A stretch of DNA of 64,000 nucleotides from Actinobacteria bacterium casp-actino5 (GCA_001510385.1 LFFE01000011.1:30922-94921), one strand, 5' to 3'; positions 36,991 through 46,277 are shown, counted from the stretch's first letter. The notes: generated by a model from the sequence alone, not told the origin. A program made the numbers and translations.

Positions 36991-37731
36991 GTGGCCTTGA
37001 TGTCTATTGCTCTTGAATCTGCTCATCTCCGTTCTGCTTCATCGCTGACGAAATCTGACAGTGCATTACCGCTGTCAGAGATGTATGCAGAGGTATTGCC
37101 TGCCGGGCTTTTACGTGGGCAAGTGGTGACCTGTCGTGGGCCAGCTGCATATTCAATTGGGCTTGGTTTGGTTGCAAGAGCGGTTGCGGTTGGGTCATGG
37201 CTTGCAATGGTCGATCTCGACCAGTTCTCTCCTGAGGCACTTGTCGAATTTGATATCCCCTTGCATCGAGTGGTTGGTGTGTCGGCTGGTGATGATCTAG
37301 CGAATGTGTTGTCAGCGGTATTCGACGGATTCGATGCCGTCATGATTCCCGCTTCTCGTTATCGCGGAGCCTTGGCTCGTCGGATTGCACAACGTATTCG
37401 GGCAAAAGGTGTAGCTCTTGTCGTTATTGATGACAACAGCGAGATACGAGTAGACGACACGGCATCTCTTGGTGACATTGAACTTGCTGGCACCGATATT
37501 CGTTGGGAAGGAATTGGCTGGGGTGCAGGCCGACTTCTTGCTCGATATCTCACTGTCACATCAACGGGTCGCCGTTCTCCTCGGCCACTGCAATCAGAGA
37601 TGCAGTTGCCACCCGAAAATGATGTTTATGGGGAGTGGTCTCATGATGATCAAACAAACGGAGTGGTCGACGAACTAATCGATCGATCTCCCGATAGCGA
37701 GGAACTGCGATGGCGGCTTCGGGTGGTGTGA
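36991..37731 (+). CDS. imuA: ImuA-like SOS mutasome protein
   Basis: A 246-residue RecA/SulA-like protein, first gene of a mutagenic translesion cassette. The RecA-like core is recognisable (LPAGLLRGQVVTCRGPAAYSIGLGLVARAVAVGSWLAMVDLD) but the Walker A lysine is absent, as in ImuA'. GTG 36991 or ATG 37000 are both possible starts. It overlaps imuB by 22 bases and lies directly behind a perfect LexA box, so it should be DNA-damage induced. Confidence 0.85.
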   Translation: MALMSIALESAHLRSASSLTKSDSALPLSEMYAEVLPAGLLRGQVVTCRGPAAYSIGLGLVARAVAVGSWLAMVDLDQFSPEALVEFDIPLHRVVGVSAGDDLANVLSAVFDGFDAVMIPASRYRGALARRIAQRIRAKGVALVVIDDNSEIRVDDTASLGDIELAGTDIRWEGIGWGAGRLLARYLTVTSTGRRSPRPLQSEMQLPPENDVYGEWSHDDQTNGVVDELIDRSPDSEELRWRLRVV

Positions 37732-39290
37732 GTTCATCGGTGCCGCGGGTGCTGACGTTGTGGTGTCCGGAGTGGCCAGCATATGTAGTTCCACCAGTGC
37801 AAGAGCCGCTCATTGTTCTCGACCAACATCGAGTGATCGCGGCCTGCCCCAGGGCCCGCCATGCTGGCGTTCGTACTGGAGACCGTCGCCGAACAGCGTT
37901 GCGCGCCTGTCCAAACGCAACAGTCGTGCCACGCGATTACTCAGCTGAGGTACAGGCATTTGAGCGGGTGGTGTCAGCGGTGGCTGAGATCATTCCTCTT
38001 GTCGAATTATTGGAACCCGGCAGTTTGTGTCTAGATATGCGTGGACCAACTCGGTATTTCGGGGGTGAACGTTTTGTTGTCGATCATGTGCGATCGGTTG
38101 TCGAGAACCAATTAGGAGCAGAAGTTCCCATCGGTATTGGAATTGCAGATGGTCGGGCTGCATCGGCGATAGCCGCTCGCCGTTCGGGGGCGGTTCACCG
38201 GCCTGTGATTGTTGAGCCGGGGCGAACCGCTGCAGCATTCACCACGATGAGTTTGCGTTGGCTGCATGCCATTGGCGAAATGTCAATTGAGCTTGTTGAG
38301 CTTCTTGATCGACTTGGTATCCGGGCGGTTGGTGATCTCGCTGCTCTCAATGAACGAGATGTACTTACTCGTTTTGGTCTGCCAGGGGTGCGGGCATATC
38401 GAGTTGCGACAGGTGCTGATGAACAGCCGCTTTCATCTGTGGCTCCATCGCAACTACCAGAACGCGAACGCCGTTTTGAAGAACCAGTTCTTTCGGTCAC
38501 TCCAGTGGTGTTTAGCGCTCGTGAACTTGCGGCAGAGCTTGTTCAGGAACTGGCGATGGAAGGTCTCGTATGTACTCGAATAACAGTGGCTGCCGAAACC
38601 GAACACTCTGAGCGTACTGAGCGGCACTGGTACCGATCAGAAGGGTTTACGGCCGCTGCGATGATCGATCGTGTGCGATGGCAGCTTGATGCATGGATCA
38701 ACGAATCATCCGCAGTGAGCGCAGGAGTAATTGTTCTTCGGATTTCGGTCACTGCGGTACGACCTGATGATGGTGTGCAACAGGGGTTCTGGGGTGGAGC
38801 AAGTGAAGCCGATGGTCGCGCAGCTCGGGCGGTTGCTCGTTTGGTGACGTTGTGTGGTCCAGAAGGCGTTCGAGTTCCAATGCCTATTGGCGGCCGTCTG
38901 CCAGAAGATCGTTATGGGTGGGTCTCAACCACGGTTGTCGACACCGATCATCACGTCGAGGCACTTGCTCCGTGGCCCGGGTCGGTTGTTCGCCCGGCCC
39001 CAGTGATCGTGCCAACAGACGAAATTATGGTCGAAGTATTGAATGATCGGGGTGAGTCAGTTGGTGTGAGCGGCCGAGGCGAAATGACGTCAGATCCGGT
39101 TTGTGTTGTGATTGGAGGTCAGTCTTGTCGCGTGGTGGCATGGGCTGGTCCGTGGCCACTCATTGAGAGATGGTGGGACGATCGCCGCCGTCGCCGGCTC
39201 GCAAGACTTCAAGTCGTGCTCGAAGATGGCAGTGCGCATTTGCTTGCTGTCGAGCGTCAACGGTGGCACCTCATGGGTACACACAGTTAA
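37710..39290 (+). CDS. imuB: ImuB, Y-family polymerase-like mutasome protein
   Basis: A 526-residue Y-family protein that in mycobacteria links DnaE2 to the beta clamp. Opening VPRVLTLWCPEWPAYVV and LCLDMRGPTRYFGGE follow the ImuB pattern; the first catalytic acid of active Y-family polymerases appears as Glu, consistent with an inactive scaffold. Helix-hairpin-helix region near 195-225 (LLDRLGIRAVGDLAALNERDV) and a C-terminal little-finger-like region follow. I could not locate the clamp-binding motif with certainty. Confidence 0.88.
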   Translation: MAASGGVSSSVPRVLTLWCPEWPAYVVPPVQEPLIVLDQHRVIAACPRARHAGVRTGDRRRTALRACPNATVVPRDYSAEVQAFERVVSAVAEIIPLVELLEPGSLCLDMRGPTRYFGGERFVVDHVRSVVENQLGAEVPIGIGIADGRAASAIAARRSGAVHRPVIVEPGRTAAAFTTMSLRWLHAIGEMSIELVELLDRLGIRAVGDLAALNERDVLTRFGLPGVRAYRVATGADEQPLSSVAPSQLPERERRFEEPVLSVTPVVFSARELAAELVQELAMEGLVCTRITVAAETEHSERTERHWYRSEGFTAAAMIDRVRWQLDAWINESSAVSAGVIVLRISVTAVRPDDGVQQGFWGGASEADGRAARAVARLVTLCGPEGVRVPMPIGGRLPEDRYGWVSTTVVDTDHHVEALAPWPGSVVRPAPVIVPTDEIMVEVLNDRGESVGVSGRGEMTSDPVCVVIGGQSCRVVAWAGPWPLIERWWDDRRRRRLARLQVVLEDGSAHLLAVERQRWHLMGTHS

Positions 39291-39310
39291 CGAGCGGTAC
39301 GGTACCCGAG

Positions 39311-39868
39311 ATGTCACAAGCGCTCATCGATCAAGTGCTCGCAGCAGTGAATGCGCATCCGGTTGCAGATACTGATGAAGAGCGATCAGTCGCAACATTG
39401 ATCGCAGAAGTCGACCGTATTCGGCGTGCTGGCGGCAACCCCTTTGATGAGCGGAGTGATCTGGTGCACATCACTGGTTCAGCGATTGTGATCGGGCCTC
39501 GTGGAACGGTGTTGCTCAAACATAAACGTCTCGGCATGTGGCTTCAGCCAGGTGGCCATGTTGACCCAGGTGAATCTCCGTGGGATGCGGCACTTCGTGA
39601 GGCTCGTGAAGAAACCGGCATTGATGTGCGTTTTACGAATGACCCGCCTCGACTTGTTCATGTTGATGCCCATCAAGGGGGGAGGGGACACACTCATCTC
39701 GATCTCCGATATTTGCTCGATGGGGGAGACGCCGACCCTGCCCCACCATCTGATGAGAGCCAACGCGTCGAATGGTTCGGTTGGGTTGCAGCAGTGAAGC
39801 GTGCTGGTGACGAACGACTTGCTGCGCTACTTGCCCGCTTAGGGCAAGAGTTCTCTAGCGAGGTCTGA
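39311..39868 (+). CDS. Nudix hydrolase inserted in the mutasome cassette
   Basis: A 185-residue protein with a canonical Nudix box GGHVDPGESPWDAALREAREETGI (Gx5Ex7REUxEExGU) around residues 78-101. Nudix enzymes hydrolyse nucleoside diphosphates linked to another group; candidates here include damaged nucleotides or sugar nucleotides. ATG 39311 is preferred to the longer open frame from 39170. It starts 21 bases after imuB and ends 17 bases before the second SOS box, so it is likely part of the imuAB transcript. Confidence 0.85.
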   Translation: MSQALIDQVLAAVNAHPVADTDEERSVATLIAEVDRIRRAGGNPFDERSDLVHITGSAIVIGPRGTVLLKHKRLGMWLQPGGHVDPGESPWDAALREAREETGIDVRFTNDPPRLVHVDAHQGGRGHTHLDLRYLLDGGDADPAPPSDESQRVEWFGWVAAVKRAGDERLAALLARLGQEFSSEV

Positions 39869-39880
39869 TACGCCATTTGC

Positions 39881-39906
39881 AAGTATCGAACATATGTTCG
39901 ATACTT
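39881..39906 (+). promoter_or_regulatory. LexA (SOS) box of dnaE2 within a 26-base perfect palindrome
   Basis: Half-site AAGTATCGAACAT is followed by its exact complement; the core TCGAACATATGTTCGA (39886-39901) is a consensus actinobacterial SOS box. It ends six bases before the preferred dnaE2 start at 39913. The longer frame from 39877 would translate through the operator, which disfavours that start. Confidence 0.93.
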
Positions 39907-39912
39907 GATGTT

Positions 39913-42900
39913 GTGGGATTCACAAACCCTCAGTGGACATGGAACGAACTTGAAGCCCGATTATCGGGTCGAGCATTACAACGGGGTCGTGATGGGCGCG
40001 CCCCTGGAAGTCCTGCATGGAACGCCGGTGGTGATGCTCCAGCCTGGAGCCGACAACGTCAACCTTTTGAGCCACCATCTGATCAGGCATCACCAAGAGG
40101 AATTCGAATTCCTTATGCCGAGCTACATGCTCGATCTCACTTTTCATTCTTAGAAGGTGCGAGTCACCCCGAAGCACTTGCTGTTGAAGCTGCTCGGCTT
40201 GGTCTCGATGCTCTCGGTTTGTGCGATCGAGACGGGTTGTACGGCATCATTCGATTTGCTGAGGCGGCACGGTCATTGCACCTTCCAACGGTCATTGGCA
40301 CAGAGCTCACGTTGTCGAACGACACAAATCGCGAACATGGGAATCGCATCGTTGTCCTCGCTGATGGCCCATCGGGTTACTGCAGTCTTTCTCGGGCACT
40401 TTCTCTTGGGCTTCTCGCCGGTTCAAAAGGGGCTCCTCGCCATGACCTCGATGTCGTAGCGGAGCATGTCAAAGGGATGTCGTGGGTGCTGACCGGAGAC
40501 AACACTGGCGTTGTTCCAGCAACCTTGTGCATGCAAGGGCCGCGAGCAGCTCGTCGTGAACTCGATCGTCTGATTGATCTATTTGGTCGTGACCGTGTTG
40601 TTGTCGAACTCTGGGATCACGGTGACCCTCTTGATCATCATCGCAATGATGCAATGGTTGAGATCGCTTACCGTTCGGGGGTCGAGTGTGTTGCTGCAAA
40701 TGCGGTGACACATGCAACGACTGCGGATGCTGATCTGGCGATGGCGGTAGCGGCTATCGGTAAGCGTTCAGGGCTGCATGGTGTTGAAGAGCAGTTGTTC
40801 GCTCATGGTGCCGCATATTTGCGATCTGGTGTCGAACAAGCCCGACGGTTTCAGCGTTACCCGGGAGTCGTGGAACGTACCGTCGATATTGCTTTGTCGG
40901 CAGCGTTCGATGTGTCACTTGTTGCACCGTCGTTACCCCCGTACCCGTGCCCTGATGGGTTAGATGAAATGGGGCTACTTCGTCGTGCCGCATATGAGGG
41001 TGCGCATTATCGCTATGGCGAACGACCGCCAGCGATGGAAGATATGACGTTGCGGTCGCGAGCTTGGCAGACAATTGATCGCGAGCTTGCTCTCATTGAC
41101 CAACTGGGATTTGCTGGCTACTTCCTTGTCGTGTGGGACATCGTGAAGTTTTGTCGTGAACATGACATCTACTGTCAGGGTCGTGGGAGCGCAGCAAACT
41201 CGGCGGTGTGTTATGCCCTTGGTATCACTGCTGCCGATGCGGTTTCCCTTGGCCTGCTATTTGAACGGTTCCTCTCACCCCATCGTGACGGACCCCCCGA
41301 CATTGATCTTGATATTGAGTCGGGTCGACGAGAAGAAGTCATCCAATACGTCTATGCGCGTTATGGACGTCACCACACGGCACAGGTAGCGAATGTCATT
41401 ACCTACCGGTCTCGATCGGCTGTGCGTGATGCCGCCCGAGCTCTTGGTCACGACCCTGGTCGCCAAGATGCCTGGTCGCGTCGAGTTGACGGGTGGGGTC
41501 GTGTGCTCAAAACAGCTGACCAGGGCGAATCTGGTATTCCTGATGACGTGCTGCAACTTGCACATCGGCTTGAAGATGCTCCACGACATCTTGGGGTCCA
41601 TTCAGGCGGAATGGTGATTTGTGACCGACCAGTTATCGAGGTGTGTCCGGTTGAGTGGGCGAGGGCAGAGGGAAGGTCGGTGCTGCAGTGGGATAAAGAT
41701 GACTGTGCAGCTGCTGGTCTGGTGAAGTTTGACTTGTTGGGGCTAGGGATGTTGTCAGCGTTGCATCTTGCTGTTGATTTGATCGCTGATCACTGTGGAT
41801 ACTCCGTCGATCTTGCGACTATTCCGCAAGAAGATGAGGTATATGCGATGTTGTGTCGCGCTGACACGGTGGGGGTTTTTCAGGTTGAGTCTCGAGCTCA
41901 GATGGCGACATTGCCTCGTTTGAAACCTCGACGGTTTTATGACCTTGTTGTTGAAGTTGCGTTGATTCGCCCGGGTCCTATTCAAGGCGGGTCGGTTCAT
42001 CCATACATTCGGCGTCGAAATGGTCTTGAACCGGTGACCTATTTGCATCCGCTCTTAGAGAACTCGTTAGGAAAGACGCTCGGGGTTCCACTCTTTCAGG
42101 AGCAACTCATGCAGATGGCAATTGATGTTGCCGGGTTCAGCGCAGCCGAGGCTGATGAGCTTCGACAAGCAATGGGGTCAAAGCGTTCAGCAGCACGAAT
42201 GGAGCGCTTACGCGAGCGGTTCTACCGGGGCATGGCCGAGCGCGGCATTACTGGCGATATTGCTGATGAGATCTATACAAAGATGAAAGCGTTTGCGAAT
42301 TACGGATTCCCCGAGTCGCACTCGGTGTCGTTTGCGTATCTCGTCTACGCCTCGGCGTGGATCAAATATCACGAGCCTGCGGCGTTCTGCGCAGCATTGT
42401 TGAACGCCCAGCCAATGGGGTTCTGGTCACCCCATACCCTCATCCGTGATGCGCGTCGTCATGGTGTGGTGGTGAGAGGGGTTGACCTCGGAGTCTCAGC
42501 TGAAGGAGCCACGCTTGAAGACGGTGGGAGCGTCATCCGGCTTGGGCTTGCGTCTGTGCGCGGACTCGGCAGAGATCTTGCTGGTCAGATTGTTGAGCAA
42601 CGACAACGAAAGATGTTCGATTCGCTAGAAGACCTTGTCCGAAGAGTTCCTCACATCACAGTTGCGCATCTTGAAGCGTTAGCAACCGCCGGGGCATTTG
42701 AAGAATCACTGGGGCTCAATCGACGTGAAGCTCTTTGGCTTGCTGGATCAGCTGCTCAAGCCCGGTCGGGCACCATTCCGGGGATAGCCGCACAGATCAC
42801 TGCTCCTCGTTTGCCAGGAATGACTCCTGTTGAAGAAGCAGTTGCTGACCTGTGGTCGACTGGTATTTCTGCTGACGGACACCCAACGGCGTTTTTGCGC

Positions 42901-43230
42901 ACAGAACTCTCTGCTCTTGGGGTAGTGACATCTGAGGATCTGCAGACTCATGAAACCGATCGAACAGTGGTGGTTGCGGGGGTGGTCACCCATCGCCAGC
43001 GTCCAATGACTGCTCGCGGTACAACATTCATCAATCTTGAAGATGAAACAGGGCTCATCAATGTGATTGTGTCGGCGGGATGCTGGAAACGTTTTCGTAC
43101 CGAATCTCAGGCCCCTGCGTTGGTGGTGCGTGGTCGTTTGGAGCGCTCGGAGGGTGTTGTCAACATCATTGCTGAGCATCTGCAGCCACTTGCCGCTCCC
43201 GGTCGGTCTATCAGTCGAAATTTCCGTTGA
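39913..43230 (+). CDS. dnaE2: Error-prone DNA polymerase III alpha subunit, DnaE2
   Basis: The SOS-induced polymerase of the mutasome, about 1105 residues. An N-terminal PHP domain (IPYAELHARSHFSFLEGAS), polymerase core with catalytic DIDLDIESGRREEVI, SAARMERLRERF and FPESHSVSFAYLVYASAW, then an OB domain (TAHRQRP, LEDETGLINVIV) are present; the C-terminal tau-binding domain of DnaE1 is missing, as in DnaE2. GTG 39913 gives the usual beginning (GFTNPQWTWNELEARLSG). Own SOS box directly upstream. Confidence 0.94.
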   Translation: MGFTNPQWTWNELEARLSGRALQRGRDGRAPGSPAWNAGGDAPAWSRQRQPFEPPSDQASPRGIRIPYAELHARSHFSFLEGASHPEALAVEAARLGLDALGLCDRDGLYGIIRFAEAARSLHLPTVIGTELTLSNDTNREHGNRIVVLADGPSGYCSLSRALSLGLLAGSKGAPRHDLDVVAEHVKGMSWVLTGDNTGVVPATLCMQGPRAARRELDRLIDLFGRDRVVVELWDHGDPLDHHRNDAMVEIAYRSGVECVAANAVTHATTADADLAMAVAAIGKRSGLHGVEEQLFAHGAAYLRSGVEQARRFQRYPGVVERTVDIALSAAFDVSLVAPSLPPYPCPDGLDEMGLLRRAAYEGAHYRYGERPPAMEDMTLRSRAWQTIDRELALIDQLGFAGYFLVVWDIVKFCREHDIYCQGRGSAANSAVCYALGITAADAVSLGLLFERFLSPHRDGPPDIDLDIESGRREEVIQYVYARYGRHHTAQVANVITYRSRSAVRDAARALGHDPGRQDAWSRRVDGWGRVLKTADQGESGIPDDVLQLAHRLEDAPRHLGVHSGGMVICDRPVIEVCPVEWARAEGRSVLQWDKDDCAAAGLVKFDLLGLGMLSALHLAVDLIADHCGYSVDLATIPQEDEVYAMLCRADTVGVFQVESRAQMATLPRLKPRRFYDLVVEVALIRPGPIQGGSVHPYIRRRNGLEPVTYLHPLLENSLGKTLGVPLFQEQLMQMAIDVAGFSAAEADELRQAMGSKRSAARMERLRERFYRGMAERGITGDIADEIYTKMKAFANYGFPESHSVSFAYLVYASAWIKYHEPAAFCAALLNAQPMGFWSPHTLIRDARRHGVVVRGVDLGVSAEGATLEDGGSVIRLGLASVRGLGRDLAGQIVEQRQRKMFDSLEDLVRRVPHITVAHLEALATAGAFEESLGLNRREALWLAGSAAQARSGTIPGIAAQITAPRLPGMTPVEEAVADLWSTGISADGHPTAFLRTELSALGVVTSEDLQTHETDRTVVVAGVVTHRQRPMTARGTTFINLEDETGLINVIVSAGCWKRFRTESQAPALVVRGRLERSEGVVNIIAEHLQPLAAPGRSISRNFR

Positions 43231-43266
43231 GAGCGTCACTACTTCGCTCACCGTTAACCTGATCGA

Positions 43267-43998
43267 ATGGCTCGTGTTGTCGATCTTCCAACTGCATCGC
43301 TGTCAGTTGTAATGCCTTGTTATAACGAGGTAGCAACGATTGAAACCTGTCTCACCGCAGTGTTAGAGCAGGATCTGGTCGGCGAGGTCATCATCGTCGA
43401 CGACGGCTCAACAGATGGCACCCGTGAGATTCTTGCTGGCTTGAGTGATAATCGGGTTCGAGTGCTGCTACAGCCCCACAACCAAGGAAAGGGATCAGCC
43501 CTACGTGCAGGGTTTGCCGCAGCGACCTTGCCGTATGTGATTGTCCAAGATGCTGATCTCGAGTACGACCCAAGTGAATTTCCAAAAGTGGTTGGCCCGC
43601 TCGTTGATGGCGATGCTGACGTGGTGTATGGCAGCCGATTTGCTGGCGGAGAGGCGCACAGGGTGCTCTTTTTTTGGCATTCGATGGGGAATAAATTGCT
43701 CACCCTGGTGTCAAACATGTTCACCGATCTCAACTTGACCGATATGGAAACCTGCTACAAAGCATTCCGTCGTGAAGTCATTCAGTCGATCGAGATTGAG
43801 GAGGATCGCTTTGGGTTTGAGCCTGAAGTCACCGCGAAGGTTGCTGCCGCAAATTGGCGGATATTCGAAGTTGGTATTTCCTACAACGGTCGGACATATG
43901 ACGAGGGCAAGAAAATCGGTTGGCGTGATGGTGTTCGAGCATTTTGGTGCATCGTCCGTTACTCGCCGAGCGGCCAGCGTTACCTCCGCTCATTCTGA
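43267..43998 (+). CDS. Family 2 glycosyltransferase (DPM1-like)
   Basis: A soluble GT-A glycosyltransferase of 243 residues resembling polyprenyl-phosphate mannose or glucose synthase. Motifs: VVMPCYNEVATIETCL, VDDGSTDGTREIL, metal-binding QDADLEYDPSEF, and TDMETCYKAFRREVI with GFEPEVTAKVAAANWRIFEVGI. No membrane domain is fused. Distinct from the other GT2 at 10540-11283. It starts 36 bases after dnaE2 but has no SOS box of its own. Confidence 0.88.
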   Translation: MARVVDLPTASLSVVMPCYNEVATIETCLTAVLEQDLVGEVIIVDDGSTDGTREILAGLSDNRVRVLLQPHNQGKGSALRAGFAAATLPYVIVQDADLEYDPSEFPKVVGPLVDGDADVVYGSRFAGGEAHRVLFFWHSMGNKLLTLVSNMFTDLNLTDMETCYKAFRREVIQSIEIEEDRFGFEPEVTAKVAAANWRIFEVGISYNGRTYDEGKKIGWRDGVRAFWCIVRYSPSGQRYLRSF

Positions 43999-44228
43999 GA
44001 CTCGATGTTTGGTTCAGACCGGTTGAGATCGCGAAACCGGACACGTTCAGCAATCATTTGACGACCGCCACCGGTGTGTGCTGAGCACGTTGGCGCCGCG
44101 GTCACGGTGACAAGAGTGGTCACCGACGATTGACATGAAGGGCAAGTCCAGCGAAAGGGTGGCCGCTGGCCAATGCCCGTTACAGATGCGCGCGGTTGAC
44201 CTTTAGTGGAACGTGTTGGCGTTGTCAT
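43980..44228 (-). CDS. Small protein with possible zinc ribbon
   Basis: An 82-residue basic protein with CPSC followed 16 residues later by CSAH, a possible CxxC...CxxH zinc site, in RWTCPSCQSSVTTLVTVTAAPTCSAHTGG. Start ATG 44228 preferred over 44249. The 3' end overlaps the glycosyltransferase end by 19 bases on the other strand. Small Cys/His proteins like this are common and poorly characterised in Actinomycetota; a regulatory or chaperone role is a guess. Confidence 0.55.
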   Translation of the reverse strand: MTTPTRSTKGQPRASVTGIGQRPPFRWTCPSCQSSVTTLVTVTAAPTCSAHTGGGRQMIAERVRFRDLNRSEPNIESQNERR

Positions 44229-44290
44229 GGCGACATATATCAAGCACATCGCAATGGCATTTGCAAGGCTGATCCATGTGTACTCAGACC

Positions 44291-44305
44291 CACCCCGTAG
44301 GGGTG
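44291..44305. terminator. Small GC hairpin between two minus-strand small genes
   Basis: CACCCC-GTA-GGGGTG, a perfect 6-bp stem, directly downstream of the DUF3039 gene stop on the minus strand. No clear T-run follows in that direction, so terminator function is uncertain. Confidence 0.4.
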
Positions 44306-44318
44306 AAAATTTCAGAAA

Positions 44319-44606
44319 TTATTCGTTTGGGGTGTCGCGCAGTCCGTCATTGAAGATCTTGAACATGTCGTAGACCTCTTTGCATTGTTGACAGACTGGC
44401 AACTGTTTTGGGTCGCGAGAAGGAACCCACACGAACCCACAGAGCGCTTCCAACGGAGTGCCTTCAATCCGCGCTTGCAAGACCTTTGCGGCAGCGGATT
44501 CGCCTGGCTCAACTTTGACGATGTGGGCACTTGTTGGCTCATCGGTTTCTGGTGTGACATCGGTTTCGGGGATGGTGGTTGCGGGCAGTGTTTCCAGATT
44601 TGTCAT
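44319..44606 (-). CDS. DUF3039-like small zinc-ribbon protein
   Basis: A 95-residue protein whose C-terminal half (ALCGFVWVPSRDPKQLPVCQQCKEVYD) matches the DUF3039 pattern of Actinomycetota: a conserved G-x-VWVPSRDP and a CxxC pair. The N-terminal 35 residues are Thr/Glu/Pro-rich and probably disordered. Start ATG 44606 lies seven bases after the M20 peptidase stop, so it probably forms an operon with it. Function is unknown in the family. Confidence 0.75.
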   Translation of the reverse strand: MTNLETLPATTIPETDVTPETDEPTSAHIVKVEPGESAAAKVLQARIEGTPLEALCGFVWVPSRDPKQLPVCQQCKEVYDMFKIFNDGLRDTPNE

Positions 44607-44613
44607 GGTCAAG

Positions 44614-45960
44614 TCACCCCAGCAGTTCTTCGCAGATACCAATCCAGAAGTCGGTGGCGAGACCCAGACTCTCGACATCGATACGTTCATTGTGGCCGTG
44701 GAAACGGTTACCGAAGGTCGCCATGTCCATTGACGGAGAGAACAACCCTGCTCCGTATCCGACCCGGCCTCGCTGACGGTAAAACCGGGCGTCGGTGCCT
44801 CCAACGACAAGGCCAGGGAGCAACTCTGCGCCTGGATACGCGATCTGCGTTTGGTGTGCGATCACGTCCCATAATGCGGTGTCGATTGGAGATTGGGTTC
44901 CTTCTGCTTGCTGTTCGGCATCACAGATCTCAACATGTGGAGCAAGGTCGCCGAGGGCCTCGGTGATCATGGCGAGCACGTCTTCTTCAGTGGTGCCGGG
45001 AAGCGTCCGGATATCGACGACAAGGTCAACAACGTCAGGAATGACGTTTGTTTTCTGCGACTCGACGGGGTGGATCACATTTGGTGAAATCGTCGTGTGA
45101 GTCAGCGCATGGCACGCTCTCGCAGCGCTGACCGGCATTGCTGAAAGCGCATCCCAGACTTTGCCTGGGTCAAGCAGCACAGCTTTCTGCTCGTCAGAAA
45201 TGTGCATTGCCCCAACTTGGCCCCGCCAGATATCGGTGATCTGAGTTGCAGGCCGGAACGATGCCAGCCGGCGAACGGCTTCAGCCGCTTTCACGAGAGC
45301 GTTATCGCTGCCCCAAGGCATCGATCCATGGCCTGGTGTTCCCCTGACGCGGAGCTTTCGCCAAGCAATGCCTTTCTCGCCGACATTGATTGTGACCTTT
45401 CGGTGGCCTTCATGGTCGACACTCGACCATCCTCCGAGTTCGGTGAGTACGTAATCGGCATCGATGACATCAGCGTGATGTTCAAACATCCACTCGGCTC
45501 CCCAGGTGCCGCCAGCTTCTTCGTCGGCGACGCCAAAGTAAATGAGATCACCTGATGGAGTGAATCCTGAATTCGCAAGGTGCCGGAAGGCGACTGCCAT
45601 CGATGAGGTGAGATTCAGCATGTCGATGGCACCACGACCCCACACTTCGCCGTTGATGAGTTCGCCACCAAATGGATCGTTGTCCCATCCGTCTGGGCTG
45701 ACAGGCACCACGTCTGTGTGGCCCATGAGACAAAGTTTTGGAGCATTCGGGTCGCGGCCTTCGATGCGTGCCACGATCGACGATCTGCCGGGGCGTGATT
45801 CAAACCGTTCGACGTCGAGACCTGTTCCTTCAAGAACGTTCGTCAAGAGATCGGCGTTTCTCACTTCTTCGCCCGAATCAGGGGTCCCATCGTTGACACA
45901 CGCGTTCCTGATCATTGCTTGCAGCAATTCGGTGGTTTCGCCGGTCAATTGTTGGCTCAT
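44614..45960 (-). CDS. M20/M25/M40 family metallohydrolase
   Basis: A 448-residue dinuclear zinc exopeptidase/amidase. Visible metal-site blocks: LMGHTDVVPVSPDGW, GRGAIDMLN, ADEEAGGTWGAEW, and a late His in GRVGYGAGLFSPSMDMATFGNRFHGHNERID. It resembles the longer carboxypeptidase/acetylornithine deacetylase-like members. Expected to be cytoplasmic. Differs from the shorter M20 protein at 7596-8684. Confidence 0.87.
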   Translation of the reverse strand: MSQQLTGETTELLQAMIRNACVNDGTPDSGEEVRNADLLTNVLEGTGLDVERFESRPGRSSIVARIEGRDPNAPKLCLMGHTDVVPVSPDGWDNDPFGGELINGEVWGRGAIDMLNLTSSMAVAFRHLANSGFTPSGDLIYFGVADEEAGGTWGAEWMFEHHADVIDADYVLTELGGWSSVDHEGHRKVTINVGEKGIAWRKLRVRGTPGHGSMPWGSDNALVKAAEAVRRLASFRPATQITDIWRGQVGAMHISDEQKAVLLDPGKVWDALSAMPVSAARACHALTHTTISPNVIHPVESQKTNVIPDVVDLVVDIRTLPGTTEEDVLAMITEALGDLAPHVEICDAEQQAEGTQSPIDTALWDVIAHQTQIAYPGAELLPGLVVGGTDARFYRQRGRVGYGAGLFSPSMDMATFGNRFHGHNERIDVESLGLATDFWIGICEELLG

Positions 45961-46277
45961 GTTGCAACCTTAGGTGGTTGGTTGAGTGGATGTGGTTGTT
46001 GAACAGTCACATGAAATGTCGTGAGAATGAGGCGCGATTCGCGCTGCTGCGCTACGCTGATGTTGTGTTCTCAGCAGCCGTTGCACCGCTTGCCCCAGTG
46101 GCCGCAGTAATTGCGGCTATTGCCGCGGCAGCCGCGCGAATTCCCGCCGCCGTTCCCGTACGGGTTCGGAGCCGGCGGGGACACCGGTTGATTCGCTGAA
46201 ATCACAACTCCCGCCAGCTCCGCCCCAACCGGCTGTGAGCGGCCGGCTGGGGTTCCACATACGAGGATCCCAACATC
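45961..46277. other. 317-base gene-free stretch with a hairpin upstream of malic enzyme
   Basis: No convincing gene. It separates the divergent M20 and malic-enzyme genes. An 11-position stem with one A-C mismatch (46223-46233 with 46242-46252, 8-base loop) lies 25 bases before the malic-enzyme ATG and may be an attenuator or the terminator of a short leader transcript. Ala/Gly-rich short frames cross the region on both strands but lack ribosome-binding sites. Confidence 0.4.

Noticed and set aside
36895..37026. Longer start for the S51/CysRS fusion gene
   Set aside because: It would read across the SOS box and into the imuA start; the extra residues look non-conserved.
39877..39912. Longer dnaE2 start
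   Set aside because: It encodes the LexA operator; the GTG at 39913 gives the usual DnaE2 beginning.
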